Shown here: positions 32,944 through 42,501 of the stretch, piece after piece
How positions within the stretch are numbered: the stretch's first letter is position 1
How the letters are laid out: the number at the start of each line of letters is the position of its first letter
NCBI GenBank assembly: GCA_964648985.1
Contig: CAZYMS010000005.1
Location: 6,751 to 70,750, forward strand
From: JAEUSE01 sp964648985
GTDB taxonomy: Bacteria; Patescibacteriota; Doudnabacteria; UBA920
Direction of reading: 5' to 3'
Length of the DNA: 64,000 nucleotides
Position numbers and translations under genes: made by a program
Notes under the pieces: model-generated
The model's input: only the letters and a program-made list of their open reading frames with translations
Databases searched by the model: none
Told to the model about the DNA's origin: nothing

Positions 32944-34224
32944 ATGAATAAAATTTCTCTCATTTGGAAAACAAAAGATTTGCGGGTACGGATCCTCTGG
33001 ATTATCGGCCTGCTTCTGGTTACGCGTATTTTCGCTCACATCCCCATTCCTGGCGTAGATGCCTCCGCGCTTAAGAGTGCTCTTGATCAGAACCAGTTTT
33101 TAGGTTTACTTGATCTATTTTCCGGGGGTGGCCTAACCAACTTTTCTTTGGCCATGCTTGGCGTAGGTCCCTATATCACCGCTTCCATTATTATTCAGCT
33201 TTTAGCTGTTATTATTCCATCTCTCGGTGAAATGCAAAAAGAGGGCGGGGAGCAGGGCAGGCTTAAGATGAATATGTATATGCGCTACCTGACTATCCCG
33301 CTTGCGCTTCTACAAGGTTTTGGCACGATCCGTTTGCTTCAAAGTCAGGCCGGGGGTCAGTTGCTCCCTAGCTTTACCTCGTACCAATGGTTCCTTACAC
33401 TTCTTGCTGTGACTGCTGGAACTATGATCATTATGTGGATAGGTGAAATTATTACAGAATACGGTATTGGTAATGGAGTAAGCTTGGTAATATTTGCAGG
33501 TATCGTTGCTCAGTTGCCATTCAGTCTCAAATCGGTTGTAAGCTTTTACGATCCCTCTCGCTTGCCTGTATTTATAGGCTATATAGCTATTGGCCTGCTC
33601 GTTGTTGCGGGGATTATTCTTATTACCGAAGCTCAGCGCAATATACCTATTTCCTACGCCCGAAGAGTTCGCGGTGATAAGCAATACGGTGGTGTAAATA
33701 CTCACTTGCCCCTGCGATTAAACCAGGCTGGTGTTATCCCAATTATCTTTGCTATTTCTATGCTGCTCTTCCCAGCTTTAATTGCTCAGTTTTTTGTGAA
33801 TGCGAAATCTGCAGTTATTGCCAATTTTGCTGGAAAGGTAATAAGCTTGTTCAACTCCCAAAATATTTATTATGGCATTTCCTATTTTGTCTTGGTCGTG
33901 GTATTCACCTATTTCTACACCGCAGTAGTATTTAATCCAGATGAAGTAGCTGAAAACGTACAAAAGAATGGCGGTTTTGTCCCCGGCCTTCGTCCAGGCA
34001 AGCAAACAGCTGACTATTTGTATAAAGTACTGAACCGTATTACTTTGCCAGGGGCTGTTTTCTTGGGTCTTATAGCTATTTTGCCGTTCCTGCTACAAAA
34101 ATTTACCGGTACACAGGCCCTTACTCTTGGCGGTACTAGTATCCTCATTGTGGTTGCGGTAGTTATTGAAACCATAAAGCAAATTGAAGCCCAGCTCAGC
34201 GTTCATGACTACGACGAGCTCTAA
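32944..34224 (+). CDS. secY: Preprotein translocase subunit SecY
   Basis: 426 residues, ten TM helices forming the Sec channel. HIPIPGVDASAL, LGVGPYITASIIIQLL, the cytoplasmic loop SYARRVRGDKQYGG and the C-terminal SVHDYDEL are recognised. Last gene of the S10/spc unit; adk, map and infA, which often follow, are not here, and a terminator stands 30 bases downstream. Confidence 0.97.
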   Translation: MNKISLIWKTKDLRVRILWIIGLLLVTRIFAHIPIPGVDASALKSALDQNQFLGLLDLFSGGGLTNFSLAMLGVGPYITASIIIQLLAVIIPSLGEMQKEGGEQGRLKMNMYMRYLTIPLALLQGFGTIRLLQSQAGGQLLPSFTSYQWFLTLLAVTAGTMIIMWIGEIITEYGIGNGVSLVIFAGIVAQLPFSLKSVVSFYDPSRLPVFIGYIAIGLLVVAGIILITEAQRNIPISYARRVRGDKQYGGVNTHLPLRLNQAGVIPIIFAISMLLFPALIAQFFVNAKSAVIANFAGKVISLFNSQNIYYGISYFVLVVVFTYFYTAVVFNPDEVAENVQKNGGFVPGLRPGKQTADYLYKVLNRITLPGAVFLGLIAILPFLLQKFTGTQALTLGGTSILIVVAVVIETIKQIEAQLSVHDYDEL

Positions 34225-34254
34225 AAACGAGTTCGGAAAGATGGCTCCATTACG

Positions 34255-34283
34255 AAACACGAGAAGCTTTTCTCGTGTTTTTT
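34255..34283 (+). terminator. Terminator of the S10/spc operon
   Basis: aaacacgagaa and ttctcgtgttt pair around a short gctt loop, with a T-run. Confidence 0.93.
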
Positions 34284-34303
34284 ATGTTTAATTTAGCTTA
34301 TTG

Positions 34304-34312
34304 TGTTATAAT
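34304..34312 (+). promoter_or_regulatory. Extended -10 promoter
   Basis: TGTTATAAT (TGn plus TATAAT) lies 49 bases before the start at 34361; no good -35 is seen. Confidence 0.6.
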
Positions 34313-34360
34313 TTATTAATATTAAGCATCAACTTATTGAATGCAGTGTAAGTAATATAT

Positions 34361-34795
34361 ATGTCTGTAGCACCCGAAGCTCCCAAAATAAATTCTCTGG
34401 AAACCAAAAATGATAGTGTCTCTGAGAGCGTTGAGCATGCTGACAAGAAGGAAAATCTTGTCACTGAAACTAAGGATCTTAGTCAGGAGGCTCGGGCTAA
34501 CGCTGAGCGACTGGGCGATGTCATACAGAAGGCTGCGGCTCTGGGCGTTGTTACTGCGCCACAGACAGATCCTGCTCAACAATCCGATGTGGCAGTCGCT
34601 TCGGCTCAGGTTAATAAATTATACGCAGAAATTACAGGCGTAACGATTGAAGAGGCCGAAAAGCTGAGTACGGCAAAAAAGCTAGAGTTGTTGGTATCCG
34701 ATCCGAAGTCAGCTGCGAGACCTAAGGTATTAAACGAAGAGGTTGATTTGCTCGTTCAGCAGTCCCACGAACATGGAAGTAATGTTTTGAGTTAA
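34361..34795 (+). CDS. Small acidic helical protein of unknown function
   Basis: 144 residues, soluble, rich in Glu/Ala/Ser; the first ~50 residues look disordered, the remainder helical (QEARANAERLGDVIQKAAAL). It lacks recognisable motifs. It lies 38 bases before the VirD4-like ATPase gene and probably shares its transcript, so an accessory role is possible. No Shine-Dalgarno. Confidence 0.6.
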   Translation: MSVAPEAPKINSLETKNDSVSESVEHADKKENLVTETKDLSQEARANAERLGDVIQKAAALGVVTAPQTDPAQQSDVAVASAQVNKLYAEITGVTIEEAEKLSTAKKLELLVSDPKSAARPKVLNEEVDLLVQQSHEHGSNVLS

Positions 34796-34833
34796 TTCGT
34801 TCCTATAACGGATGTAGAAAAAACAAAAAATCA

Positions 34834-37368
34834 ATGGATGTATTTACTATAACGCTCCTCATACTCGCACTCCTCGTAGTAGGGTTTTTTGTTGTGCTCG
34901 TATATTATGCGAGGCATCATATATATAACACGCGCATTATCACACCGCGTACACTTGAGTGGGTATTTTTGGAGGTGCAAATGCCGAAAGAGAGTAAGAA
35001 TGAGGATCAACAACGTGGGCAGGCCAGCGAAGATCGTAAAAATATTATTTCTATTGGGGAACAGCTGTTCACCGCTATCTCCGCGGTAGGTCATGGGGGC
35101 GGCTTTTTAGGTAGTAGAGACTATATTAGTTTTGAAATTGCCTGTATAAATAAAAAAATAAGTTTCTACATAAATTGTCCCAAAAGTCTACATGACCTTA
35201 TAGAAAAACAAATTCATGCGCAATACCCTCATGCGTTTATAGATGAGGTTGAAATGTATAATCCTTTCCCCGAAGGCGCCGAAGTCGAGGCGGCAGAGCT
35301 CGAGCTAACAAAGCCCTATATGTATCCATTTCGTACCTATAAGGCTATGGAGACGGATCCGCTCAACGCAATTACCAATGCAATGAGTAAACTGCAAGAG
35401 AACGAGGGTGCGGCGATTCAATATGTCATTCTGCCTGCAGGTAGCGCATGGCAGAAGAGTCCGCGGCGTACCGCACTCGAAATACAGCAGGGTAAGAACC
35501 CTGATTCAGTGGGGCAGGGGGTGTTAGGTAAGCTTATGCATGAGGTCTCAAAAGGCCTTACCAATGCTGTCACTGGCGGAAATAAGGAGGGGTCAAATAA
35601 AAAAGACCTGAGCGGACTAGAAAGCCCCATTAGTCTTACGCCAATGCAGCAGGAAATAGTAAAGCGTTTGGAGGAAAAGGCAAGTCGTCCGGGCTTTAAA
35701 ACCAATCTTCGTATTGTTACTGCATCTACCACTCCGGGAAACGCGCGATTGCACTTGTCGGGCATTACTTCTTCATTCCTACAGTTTAATATGCCCCCCT
35801 TTAACGCGCTTAAGGCTCGGGCTCGTAGTAAAAATGAAATAGTAAAAGATTTCATTTTTCGAATATATCGAAGCAACTTTTTTAAGGATCAGATTCTAAA
35901 TACTGAAGAGCTCACCAGCCTCTGGCACTTGCCTGGTAGTTTTCTTGAGACACCGAACATAAAATGGCTTGTTTCAAAGAAGGCGCCTCCGCCAATTAAT
36001 TTGCCGGTCGAAGGCGTTTTGTTGGGGCGCAATGAATATAGAAATTTTGATACTAAAATCCGCATGGCCCGTGACGACAGACGCAGGCATACCTATATAA
36101 TTGGTCGTACTGGTGTAGGTAAGACCGAAATTATGAAAAATATGGCTGTTCAGGATATTCAGGCAGGAGAGGGCTTGTGTATTATCGATCCGCACGGAGA
36201 TTTCATAGAAGACATCCTGCCACATGTGCCAAAAGAACGCGCAGAAGATGTGGTCCTATTTGAGCCGGCTGACATAGATCGCCCGCTCGGTTTGAATATG
36301 CTTGAAGCCCCAGATGAAGCCCAAAAAGATTTTGCTGTTCAGGAAATGATCTCTATTTTCTATAAGTTGGTAACAGACCCGGCTATGCTTGGTCCCATGT
36401 TCGAGCATAATATGCGCAATGCCATGCTGACGCTTATGGCCGATGAAGAAAATCCTGGTACGCTTGTAGATATACCCCGTATTTTTACTGATGTAGAATT
36501 TCAGAAATATAAAGTATCAAAGCTTAAGGATCCGTTGGTGCGAGCATTTTGGGAAAAGGAAATGGCAAAAACGAGCGACTTTCATAAGAGTGAAATGCTC
36601 GGGTATTTGGTGTCAAAAGTTGGCAGATTTGTTGAAAATGGAATGATTCGCAATATTGTGGGCCAGCCGCACAGCTCCTTTAACTTTAGGCAAATAATGG
36701 ATGAGGGTAAGATATTGCTCGTGAATTTGTCTAAAGGAAGAGTGGGTGAGATGAACGCAAAATTGCTCGGGCTAATTATAGTGTCTAAGCTTCAAATGGC
36801 AGCATTATCTCGTGCGGATATTCGGGAAAGTGAGCGTAAAGACTTCTATTTGTATGTTGATGAGTTCCAAAACTTCATTACGGATGCATTTGAATCCATT
36901 CTCTCAGAGGCGAGAAAATATAGATTGAACTTAATTATTGCTCACCAGTATTTAGCCCAGCTCGAGCAAGGGGCGGGCGCCCAAGGGGCGGGTAGCAAAT
37001 CGCTTCGCGATGCTGTGTTCGGTAATGCTGGTACTATGGTAACGTTCCGTATAGGTGTAGAAGACGCAGAAGCTATGGCAAAAGAAATGGCTCCTACCTT
37101 TAATGAATTCGACCTAGTAAATGTTGAAAGATATAACGGCTTCATAAAGCTTATGATTAATGGTACGGCAAGTAAGCCATTTAACATGGCCACCTATGCG
37201 TTGCCAAAACCAACCGACCGTCAAAAGGAAATAGCTGAGGCAATACGACAACTGAGTCGTCTTAAATATGGCCGTCCTCGTGCTGAAGTTGAGGCTGAAG
37301 TTATGGAGGCAAGTATGGTGGCAGATATGATGAGTGCTGGTCCCGCTGCGGTTGAAAGATCTTTGTAG
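34834..37368 (+). CDS. VirD4/TraG-like membrane-anchored ATPase
   Basis: 844 residues. One N-terminal TM helix (about 4-26), a ~330-residue middle domain with GNARLHLSGITSSF, then a RecA-like motor: Walker A GRTGVGKTE (~424), IIDPHGDFIEDIL, Walker B FYLYVDEFQNF (~671) and the LIIAHQYLAQL sensor segment. It belongs to the TraG/TraD/VirD4-HerA side of the FtsK-HerA superfamily. No relaxase, VirB4 or other conjugation gene accompanies it, so DNA uptake, secretion or surface-assembly roles are as likely as conjugation. Downstream 37472 has its own promoter. Confidence 0.85.
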   Translation: MDVFTITLLILALLVVGFFVVLVYYARHHIYNTRIITPRTLEWVFLEVQMPKESKNEDQQRGQASEDRKNIISIGEQLFTAISAVGHGGGFLGSRDYISFEIACINKKISFYINCPKSLHDLIEKQIHAQYPHAFIDEVEMYNPFPEGAEVEAAELELTKPYMYPFRTYKAMETDPLNAITNAMSKLQENEGAAIQYVILPAGSAWQKSPRRTALEIQQGKNPDSVGQGVLGKLMHEVSKGLTNAVTGGNKEGSNKKDLSGLESPISLTPMQQEIVKRLEEKASRPGFKTNLRIVTASTTPGNARLHLSGITSSFLQFNMPPFNALKARARSKNEIVKDFIFRIYRSNFFKDQILNTEELTSLWHLPGSFLETPNIKWLVSKKAPPPINLPVEGVLLGRNEYRNFDTKIRMARDDRRRHTYIIGRTGVGKTEIMKNMAVQDIQAGEGLCIIDPHGDFIEDILPHVPKERAEDVVLFEPADIDRPLGLNMLEAPDEAQKDFAVQEMISIFYKLVTDPAMLGPMFEHNMRNAMLTLMADEENPGTLVDIPRIFTDVEFQKYKVSKLKDPLVRAFWEKEMAKTSDFHKSEMLGYLVSKVGRFVENGMIRNIVGQPHSSFNFRQIMDEGKILLVNLSKGRVGEMNAKLLGLIIVSKLQMAALSRADIRESERKDFYLYVDEFQNFITDAFESILSEARKYRLNLIIAHQYLAQLEQGAGAQGAGSKSLRDAVFGNAGTMVTFRIGVEDAEAMAKEMAPTFNEFDLVNVERYNGFIKLMINGTASKPFNMATYALPKPTDRQKEIAEAIRQLSRLKYGRPRAEVEAEVMEASMVADMMSAGPAAVERSL

Positions 37369-37401
37369 GTATATAGGTGAGTCTATAGATGCTTATATCC
37401 C

Positions 37402-37429
37402 TTGCCTTTGTCCATGAGTATGATATACT
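37402..37429 (+). promoter_or_regulatory. Promoter before 37472
   Basis: TTGCCT (37402-37407) and TATACT (37424-37429) are 16 bases apart. Confidence 0.55.
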
Positions 37430-37471
37430 AATTTTAAGTTTCAGAAGTTTTAGAAACATAAACAAAAAGAT

Positions 37472-38122
37472 ATGGATAAGTTAGAAAATTTGGCTCTTTT
37501 GAGCCAAATGATTGAATCAGCAGAAAAGAACCTTCAGTCGGCAAAACAGCTGCTCAGGGAAGTTATGGGTGGTGCAGGTGTTTCTCTGCGTGCGCCGTCA
37601 GCAGAAAGCCTTGCTACAAAAGCTGCAATGCTTTCGGTTACAGGTGGGGGTAAGGTTATTGAAGGTGTGTTTGATGGGCAAAATATGATTGGTCCGGACG
37701 GTAAGCAGTATCCAGTGCCCGCAAACTATGCTTCAAAAAGCAAGCTTGTGGAGGGTGACGTTTTAAAGCTTACCATTGCCGATGACGGCTCGTTTATCTA
37801 CAAGCAAATCGGTCCTATTGAGAGAAAAAAGGTTTTAGGTATCTTAGTCCAGGATGAGCGCTCGGACTTCAGAGTGCTTGCAGATGGCAAGCCCTACCGT
37901 GTATTACTTGCGTCGCTCACTTATTTTAAAGCCGAACCGGGCGATGAGGTTACCATAATCCTTCCTGAAGGAAAAGAAGCGACCTGGGCGGCAGTGGAGA
38001 ACGTAATTAAAAAAGGTGAGCATGCTCCAGTAGGTGCCGATATGGAGCTGATCAACGAAGGGGACGACGCAGCCTCTCATAGCGAATCTGCAACATTATT
38101 GCCTGAAGAAGAAGAGCTCTAA
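37472..38122 (+). CDS. Conserved-looking unknown protein with beta-barrel-like middle
   Basis: 216 residues, soluble. An N-terminal helix pair (ALLSQMIESAEKNLQSAKQLL) precedes a beta-rich part: VIEGVFDGQNMIGPDGKQYP, then ASKSKLVEGDVLKLTI and FIYKQIGPIERKKVLG, which has an OB/translation-protein-like look. An acidic tail (LLPEEEEL) follows. It resembles a hypothetical protein common in CPR genomes, from memory only. No function is assigned. Confidence 0.65.
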   Translation: MDKLENLALLSQMIESAEKNLQSAKQLLREVMGGAGVSLRAPSAESLATKAAMLSVTGGGKVIEGVFDGQNMIGPDGKQYPVPANYASKSKLVEGDVLKLTIADDGSFIYKQIGPIERKKVLGILVQDERSDFRVLADGKPYRVLLASLTYFKAEPGDEVTIILPEGKEATWAAVENVIKKGEHAPVGADMELINEGDDAASHSESATLLPEEEEL

Positions 38123-38190
38123 AAATTTAGAATTTAGAATGCAGAATGTAGAATTATGAAATCGACATAATGCATTCTGCATTTATTTTT
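38123..38190. repeat. Spacer inverted repeat, GAATGCA family
   Basis: tagaatttagaatgcagaatgtagaat (in part) faces ataatgcattctgcattt, before the GtrA-like gene. Confidence 0.75.
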
Positions 38191-38195
38191 TCGAT

Positions 38196-38873
38196 ATGTT
38201 CCCACAACTTACAGCGCTGCTGGGCCGGAAGCCAATTATTTTACAACTACTAAGATTTGCATGCATTGGTGCGCTGAATACAGCGGTAGATTTTATAATA
38301 TTAAACTTATTAACTCATTACTTCGGGGTAGATACAGGGGTGCGGCTTGCGTATCTGAATGTGGTTGGTGTTACGTTTGCCATAGTGCAGAGTTACTACT
38401 GGAATAAATACTGGGCGTTTGCTCTGGATGCAACTGTTTCCGTTCTTCGCCAGTTTGTAGGCCTGGTACTGGTAGGGGGGTTGGGTTTTTGCGCATTTAT
38501 TGCAGCAGTATTGCCATCTCTTTCGGAAGTATTTGAACGGTATGGGTTGCAGCCTGTATCTGGCGCCACACTCTATTACGGGATGGTATTGCTCGTCTAT
38601 ATTTTGTTCCAGATAATTATTGCTGTTAATATTGGCTTTCATAAGAAAGAGGAGATAAATAATGGTCGAGCTGAATTCGGAAAGTTCGTTTTAGTGAGTG
38701 TGATGGGGGTAGCTATAAATAGTTTGGTACTTACGGTACTTGCCACAGTCATTGTACATTTTTTCCCTGCCATTGCCCCGGCGTTGGCCAAAAACATCGC
38801 AAAGCTCGTGGCCGTATTTGCTACGCTTTCTTGGAATTTTGTGGGATATAAATTTTTCGTCTTCAAACGGTAG
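38196..38873 (+). CDS. GtrA-like membrane protein, enlarged
   Basis: 225 residues, six or so TM helices. LLRFACIGALNTAVDFIILN at 18-37 with QSYYWNKYWAF, and a final LSWNFVGYKFFVFKR, are the two half-motifs of GtrA proteins, which help move polyprenyl-linked sugars. Usual GtrA is ~130 residues with four TM; here ~70 residues with extra TM helices are inserted between the halves, and FGKFVLVSVMGVAINSLVL repeats the first-half motif, suggesting fusion of two copies with loss of one end. Confidence 0.75.
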   Translation: MFPQLTALLGRKPIILQLLRFACIGALNTAVDFIILNLLTHYFGVDTGVRLAYLNVVGVTFAIVQSYYWNKYWAFALDATVSVLRQFVGLVLVGGLGFCAFIAAVLPSLSEVFERYGLQPVSGATLYYGMVLLVYILFQIIIAVNIGFHKKEEINNGRAEFGKFVLVSVMGVAINSLVLTVLATVIVHFFPAIAPALAKNIAKLVAVFATLSWNFVGYKFFVFKR

Positions 38874-38911
38874 ATTGGATTGATAATAAACAGTAAAAAA
38901 TTACAAATCAT

Positions 38912-38946
38912 GATTAAAATACCCTGCTTTTGCAAGGTATTTTAAT
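38912..38946. terminator. Bidirectional terminator
   Basis: attaaaatacc and ggtattttaat pair around a ctgcttttgca middle, between the GtrA-like gene and dnaX. Confidence 0.8.
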
Positions 38947-38971
38947 AAACAAAAGGTTATAGAGGTGCCCA

Positions 38972-38980
38972 TGGTATAAT
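38972..38980 (+). promoter_or_regulatory. dnaX extended -10 promoter and leader
   Basis: TGGTATAAT is an extended -10. The ~70-base leader holds two small hairpins (attccat/atggaat; gtgcgt/acgcac). It does not have the SRP RNA tetraloop signature sometimes found before dnaX. Confidence 0.6.
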
Positions 38981-39058
38981 GTAATTCCATACATGGAATG
39001 AGTGCGTAGTTACACTTTTGCACGCACGGTTCATAATCCTTAATCTCGCTTTGCGCCT

Positions 39059-40654
39059 ATGCCTGCTCTCTACCGAACATATAGACCGAAACGATTCTCA
39101 GATGTTGTTGGGCAAACTCACATAGTTCGCACCTTGCAAAATGCGGTCGTGGCGGACAATCCTGCCCACGCATATCTGTTCTGTGGGGGAAGAGGTCTGG
39201 GCAAGACTACACTAGCCCGGGTTTTGGCACGGGCATTGAATTGTCTTGATGTACAAAATGGCGAAGCATGCCTTACCTGTAGGGTGTGCCGGGAGATTGA
39301 TGCCGGTAGTTTCCTTGATATGCTTGAAGTTGATGCCGCGTCTAATACTGGTGTTGATAACGTTCGTTCGCTTATAGACACTGTTCGCTTTCAGCCAACC
39401 TCGGGTAAGTATAAAATGTATATTATCGATGAGGCGCATATGCTTTCTAAGGGTGCGTGGAATGCGCTTCTCAAAACTCTTGAAGAGCCTCCCAGTCGCA
39501 CGGTATTCGTTCTCGCCACTACTGAAGCAGGGAAGGTTCCTGCCACTATCAATTCGCGAGCACAGGTCTTTGGCTTTAATAAGTTTTCCGAGACTGAACT
39601 TGTGGAGCAGCTTGCGTCGGTCTTGGATCAGGAACACCGTACACTTCCTAAAGAATTTCTCACGTTCATCGCACACGCAGCTGACGGCGGCATGCGTGAT
39701 GCGCTTACTCTCTTAGATCAGGTATTTTCTTTGGGGCCTAACCCAGCGTTTTCAGACGTTGAGCGCCTCCTTGGTAAAACCAGCCGAGAATTACTCTTTG
39801 AATTATTTCGTATAATACGGACTGGTACCCCAGAGGAGCTCCCCCGGTTTTTCCAAGAGTTAACAGCTACCTATTTTGACATGCAAGCTGTGAATCGAGA
39901 TATACTGGAGCTCCTTCGAGAGCTCTTGGTAGCGCGTTTAATGCCTATGAGGCCTGAATTTCCCACTGACGTGGCTACTGCGAGTGAGTGGTACACAGAG
40001 CAAGATTTATTATTTTTGCTTAGGCAGTATCTTAGATCGTATAAAGAAATACCAGGAAGCCCTGAAGGCTCACTCCCGTTGCTTATTGCTAGCCTTGAGG
40101 CGCTCTATAAAATACAGCCATCAGCAAGTAGTGGTGGTAGGGTGGGCAAATCTCAAAATAGTGAACCAGGTCCTGAGGCGCACCCAGCTACTCGTCCGTC
40201 AGCTGCCCCAAATTTGGTACCTGAGATTCCCGTCCCTGCACCGAGTGCCCCACAAAAAGCAGTAGCGGCTTCGGTATTGCGCAATACAATGGTAGAGCGG
40301 GTTGCTACGGTAGATGAAACCTTTACCTTGGATGGGCAAAAGGTTAGAGAATCATGGTCGGATGTATGCAATAAGCTAAAAGATATTAACGGTCCACTGG
40401 GTACTCTGGTACGGAATTCCCCAATTTGTTCCATAGAGGGCAATTCTATAGCAATAGGGGTAAAATATCTCTTTCATAAGGAGCAATTAGAGTCCACAAA
40501 GAATAAGCAGCTTATAGCACAAACCGTATCAGCGTTTTTTGGCGGGCCTGTAAGGGTATCTGCTCAATTTATAGAGCGAGAAGAGTCAAGCGCTTCAACA
40601 GGCGAGATACTTACAGACGCTCTCAAAATTTTCGGTGGCGAATTAGTGGAATAA
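39059..40654 (+). CDS. dnaX: DNA polymerase III subunit gamma/tau
   Basis: 531 residues. AAA+ clamp-loader ATPase: Walker A GGRGLGKTTLARVLARAL, the zinc-binding cysteines (ALNC, GEACLTCRVC), Walker B YIIDEAHMLSKGAWNALLK and sensor FVLATTEAGKVPATI. Residues to ~355 are domains I-III; a Pro-rich linker (~360-400) and a C-terminal tau-like domain follow. No A AAA AAG frameshift site was found, so a single product is expected. Confidence 0.95.
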   Translation: MPALYRTYRPKRFSDVVGQTHIVRTLQNAVVADNPAHAYLFCGGRGLGKTTLARVLARALNCLDVQNGEACLTCRVCREIDAGSFLDMLEVDAASNTGVDNVRSLIDTVRFQPTSGKYKMYIIDEAHMLSKGAWNALLKTLEEPPSRTVFVLATTEAGKVPATINSRAQVFGFNKFSETELVEQLASVLDQEHRTLPKEFLTFIAHAADGGMRDALTLLDQVFSLGPNPAFSDVERLLGKTSRELLFELFRIIRTGTPEELPRFFQELTATYFDMQAVNRDILELLRELLVARLMPMRPEFPTDVATASEWYTEQDLLFLLRQYLRSYKEIPGSPEGSLPLLIASLEALYKIQPSASSGGRVGKSQNSEPGPEAHPATRPSAAPNLVPEIPVPAPSAPQKAVAASVLRNTMVERVATVDETFTLDGQKVRESWSDVCNKLKDINGPLGTLVRNSPICSIEGNSIAIGVKYLFHKEQLESTKNKQLIAQTVSAFFGGPVRVSAQFIEREESSASTGEILTDALKIFGGELVE

Positions 40655-40681
40655 TATATCTGCACCAAATAAATGTCCGGG

Positions 40682-40711
40682 TTAGTATATGTATAGTAGG
40701 TACGATATAAT
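40682..40711 (+). promoter_or_regulatory. Promoter before htrA
   Basis: TTAGTA (40682-40687) and TATAAT (40706-40711), 18-base spacer. Confidence 0.6.
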
Positions 40712-40726
40712 TAAAATTCATTTTTT

Positions 40727-41968
40727 ATGATGGATACAGACCAAATTACACCCATGCGAGAAGAGCCTCAAGGGCCAGCCCTAGCGCAGTCTTTGCCATG
40801 GCGCCTCGTTTCCGTGGTAGTTCTAATAAGCTTAGTTGCTGGATTTCTCGGTGGTTACGCAGGAGCCCAAAGACGCACGCAACCAGTCACAGACAGAGGT
40901 ATAAATGCTTCTTCTATTACCATTACGGAAAATTCCGCAATAGTGGATGTGGTTAAAAAGGCCAGTCCCGCAGTTGTCTCTATAGTTATTTCAAAGGATC
41001 TCAACAAAATTCCGGGATATGGTAGGAATCCTTTTGGATTTGATCCATTTGATCAGTTATTTGGGTTTAATAGGACCACTCCGCAAACACCCCAAGAACC
41101 TAACGTTCAAAAAATTGGAGCCGGGAGCGGATTCTTTGTTACAAGTGACGGCCTTATTCTAACCAATAAACATGTAGTCGCCGATGCGTCTGCCAATTAT
41201 ACGGTCTTACTAAGCGACGGAAAAAGTTATGAAGCAAAAGTAGTCGGTATTGACCCAGTTAATGATATAGCATTGGTGAAGATCGACATTGCTAATGCGC
41301 CTACCTTAGTTCTCGCAAGTTCTGATAATTTAGAGATTGGTCAAAGCGTTATTGCTATTGGTAACTCCCTGGGTCAATATTCCAATACCGTAACAACCGG
41401 AGTTATTTCAGGAATAGGCAGAAGCATTACTGCTGGCGGAAACGATGGCGCAGAACAGCTCGAGGGCGTCATTCAAACAGATGCAGCAATTAACCCAGGT
41501 AATTCAGGTGGTCCACTTTTGAATATTGCTGGGCAAGTCATTGGTATAAATACTGCAATAGACCAAGAGGGTCAATCCGTAGGATTTGCCATCCCTTCAA
41601 ATGATGCTCGAAAAGATCTTGATAGCTTTACTAAAACAGGTAAAATAACACGGCCATTTCTCGGAGTCAGATACCTCATGATTACTCCTGATATAGCAAA
41701 GCAGCAAAAATTGCCTAGAGAATATGGGGCGCTTGTGTCTCGGGGGGAACAGATGAAGGATGTTGCTGTGGTTCCTGGTAGTCCAGCAGATAAAGCAGGG
41801 GTAATAGAGAACGATATTATTCTAGAGGTGAATGGGCAAAAGCTCGATGATCAACATACCTTGGCGGGGGTATTACGTAAATTTTCTACTGGAGACGCTA
41901 TTACACTAAAGCTGTACCGTAAGGGTGAAGAGAAGACAGTATCAGTAACGTTGGAGGAAGCAAAGTAA
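40727..41968 (+). CDS. HtrA/DegP-like serine protease
   Basis: 413 residues. One N-terminal TM anchor (~25-47) places the protease outside the membrane. The catalytic triad is visible: His149 (TNKHVVADA), Asp180 (VNDIALVKID), Ser260 (NPGNSGGPLL). A single PDZ domain (~310-410) contains FLGVRYL, GSPADKAGVIENDIILEVNG. This is the S1C quality-control protease layout. No Shine-Dalgarno; its own promoter. Confidence 0.93.
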   Translation: MMDTDQITPMREEPQGPALAQSLPWRLVSVVVLISLVAGFLGGYAGAQRRTQPVTDRGINASSITITENSAIVDVVKKASPAVVSIVISKDLNKIPGYGRNPFGFDPFDQLFGFNRTTPQTPQEPNVQKIGAGSGFFVTSDGLILTNKHVVADASANYTVLLSDGKSYEAKVVGIDPVNDIALVKIDIANAPTLVLASSDNLEIGQSVIAIGNSLGQYSNTVTTGVISGIGRSITAGGNDGAEQLEGVIQTDAAINPGNSGGPLLNIAGQVIGINTAIDQEGQSVGFAIPSNDARKDLDSFTKTGKITRPFLGVRYLMITPDIAKQQKLPREYGALVSRGEQMKDVAVVPGSPADKAGVIENDIILEVNGQKLDDQHTLAGVLRKFSTGDAITLKLYRKGEEKTVSVTLEEAK

Positions 41969-42045
41969 AATAGCTTGCTAGCCCAAAGCTTCTTAGGTTT
42001 TCAGATATCGTATTGAAGCAAAAAAGCTAAAAAGCAAAAAAGCTA
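41969..42045. repeat. Spacer inverted repeat, AGCTAAAA family, before ruvX
   Basis: atagcttgctagcccaaagcttctt faces gaagcaaaaaagctaaaaagc and further units. Confidence 0.8.
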
Positions 42046-42047
42046 TT

Positions 42048-42434
42048 ATGCGAGTACTCGGAATTGACTACGGAGAAAAACGAATAGGGCTGGCAGTGTC
42101 GGACGAGCTCGGTATGCTTGCCCGTGAGCTTAAAATTCTCTCCCCGAAAGATTTTTTCAAAGAGTTGTCCGCCCTTATACTTGAATTTGAAGTTGGGTCT
42201 GTGGTTTTGGGGTGGCCGCTGAGCATGAGTGGGAGCGAGACTGATAAGACTCGCGAAGTCGCTGAGTTTAAGCTGAAAATAGAACATATTGTTACAATAC
42301 CTGTTATACTTATGGATGAGCGCTGGTCTAGTAAGATGGCGAGTCAGCTACCAGGTGGTCACAAAAATCTTGATAGCCTGGCCGCACAGATTATTCTGCA
42401 GAATTATTTAGACAAACAAAAAAGTAGTCAGTAG
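42048..42434 (+). CDS. ruvX: Putative pre-16S rRNA nuclease / Holliday junction resolvase (YqgF/RuvX)
   Basis: 128 residues, RNase H fold. GIDYGEKRIGLAVSD with the first catalytic Asp, VVLGWPLSMSGSETDKT, ILMDERWSS and the last catalytic Asp in LDSLAAQIILQNYLD fit. The last three codons and the stop (SSQ-stop) are part of an AGTAGTC heptad repeat, so the C-terminal end was set by repeat DNA. Confidence 0.9.
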   Translation: MRVLGIDYGEKRIGLAVSDELGMLARELKILSPKDFFKELSALILEFEVGSVVLGWPLSMSGSETDKTREVAEFKLKIEHIVTIPVILMDERWSSKMASQLPGGHKNLDSLAAQIILQNYLDKQKSSQ

Positions 42435-42500
42435 TTAGAATGCAGTAGTCAGTATTAAATCCTGACAACTGACAACTGACAACTGACAACTGATTACTGG
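42418..42500. repeat. Heptad inverted repeat overlapping the ruvX stop codon
   Basis: agtagtc, agtagtt, agaatgc, agtagtc on the left; ctgacaa four times then ctgatta on the right. The left arm covers the ruvX stop and the right arm ends 1 base before galT. Confidence 0.9.
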
Positions 42501-42501
42501 C

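Noticed and set aside
38981..39058. SRP RNA upstream of dnaX, as in some bacteria
   Set aside because: Too short and without the conserved tetraloop and asymmetric loop.
39059..40654. Programmed frameshift in dnaX
   Set aside because: No A AAA AAG slippery site with a following stem was found.
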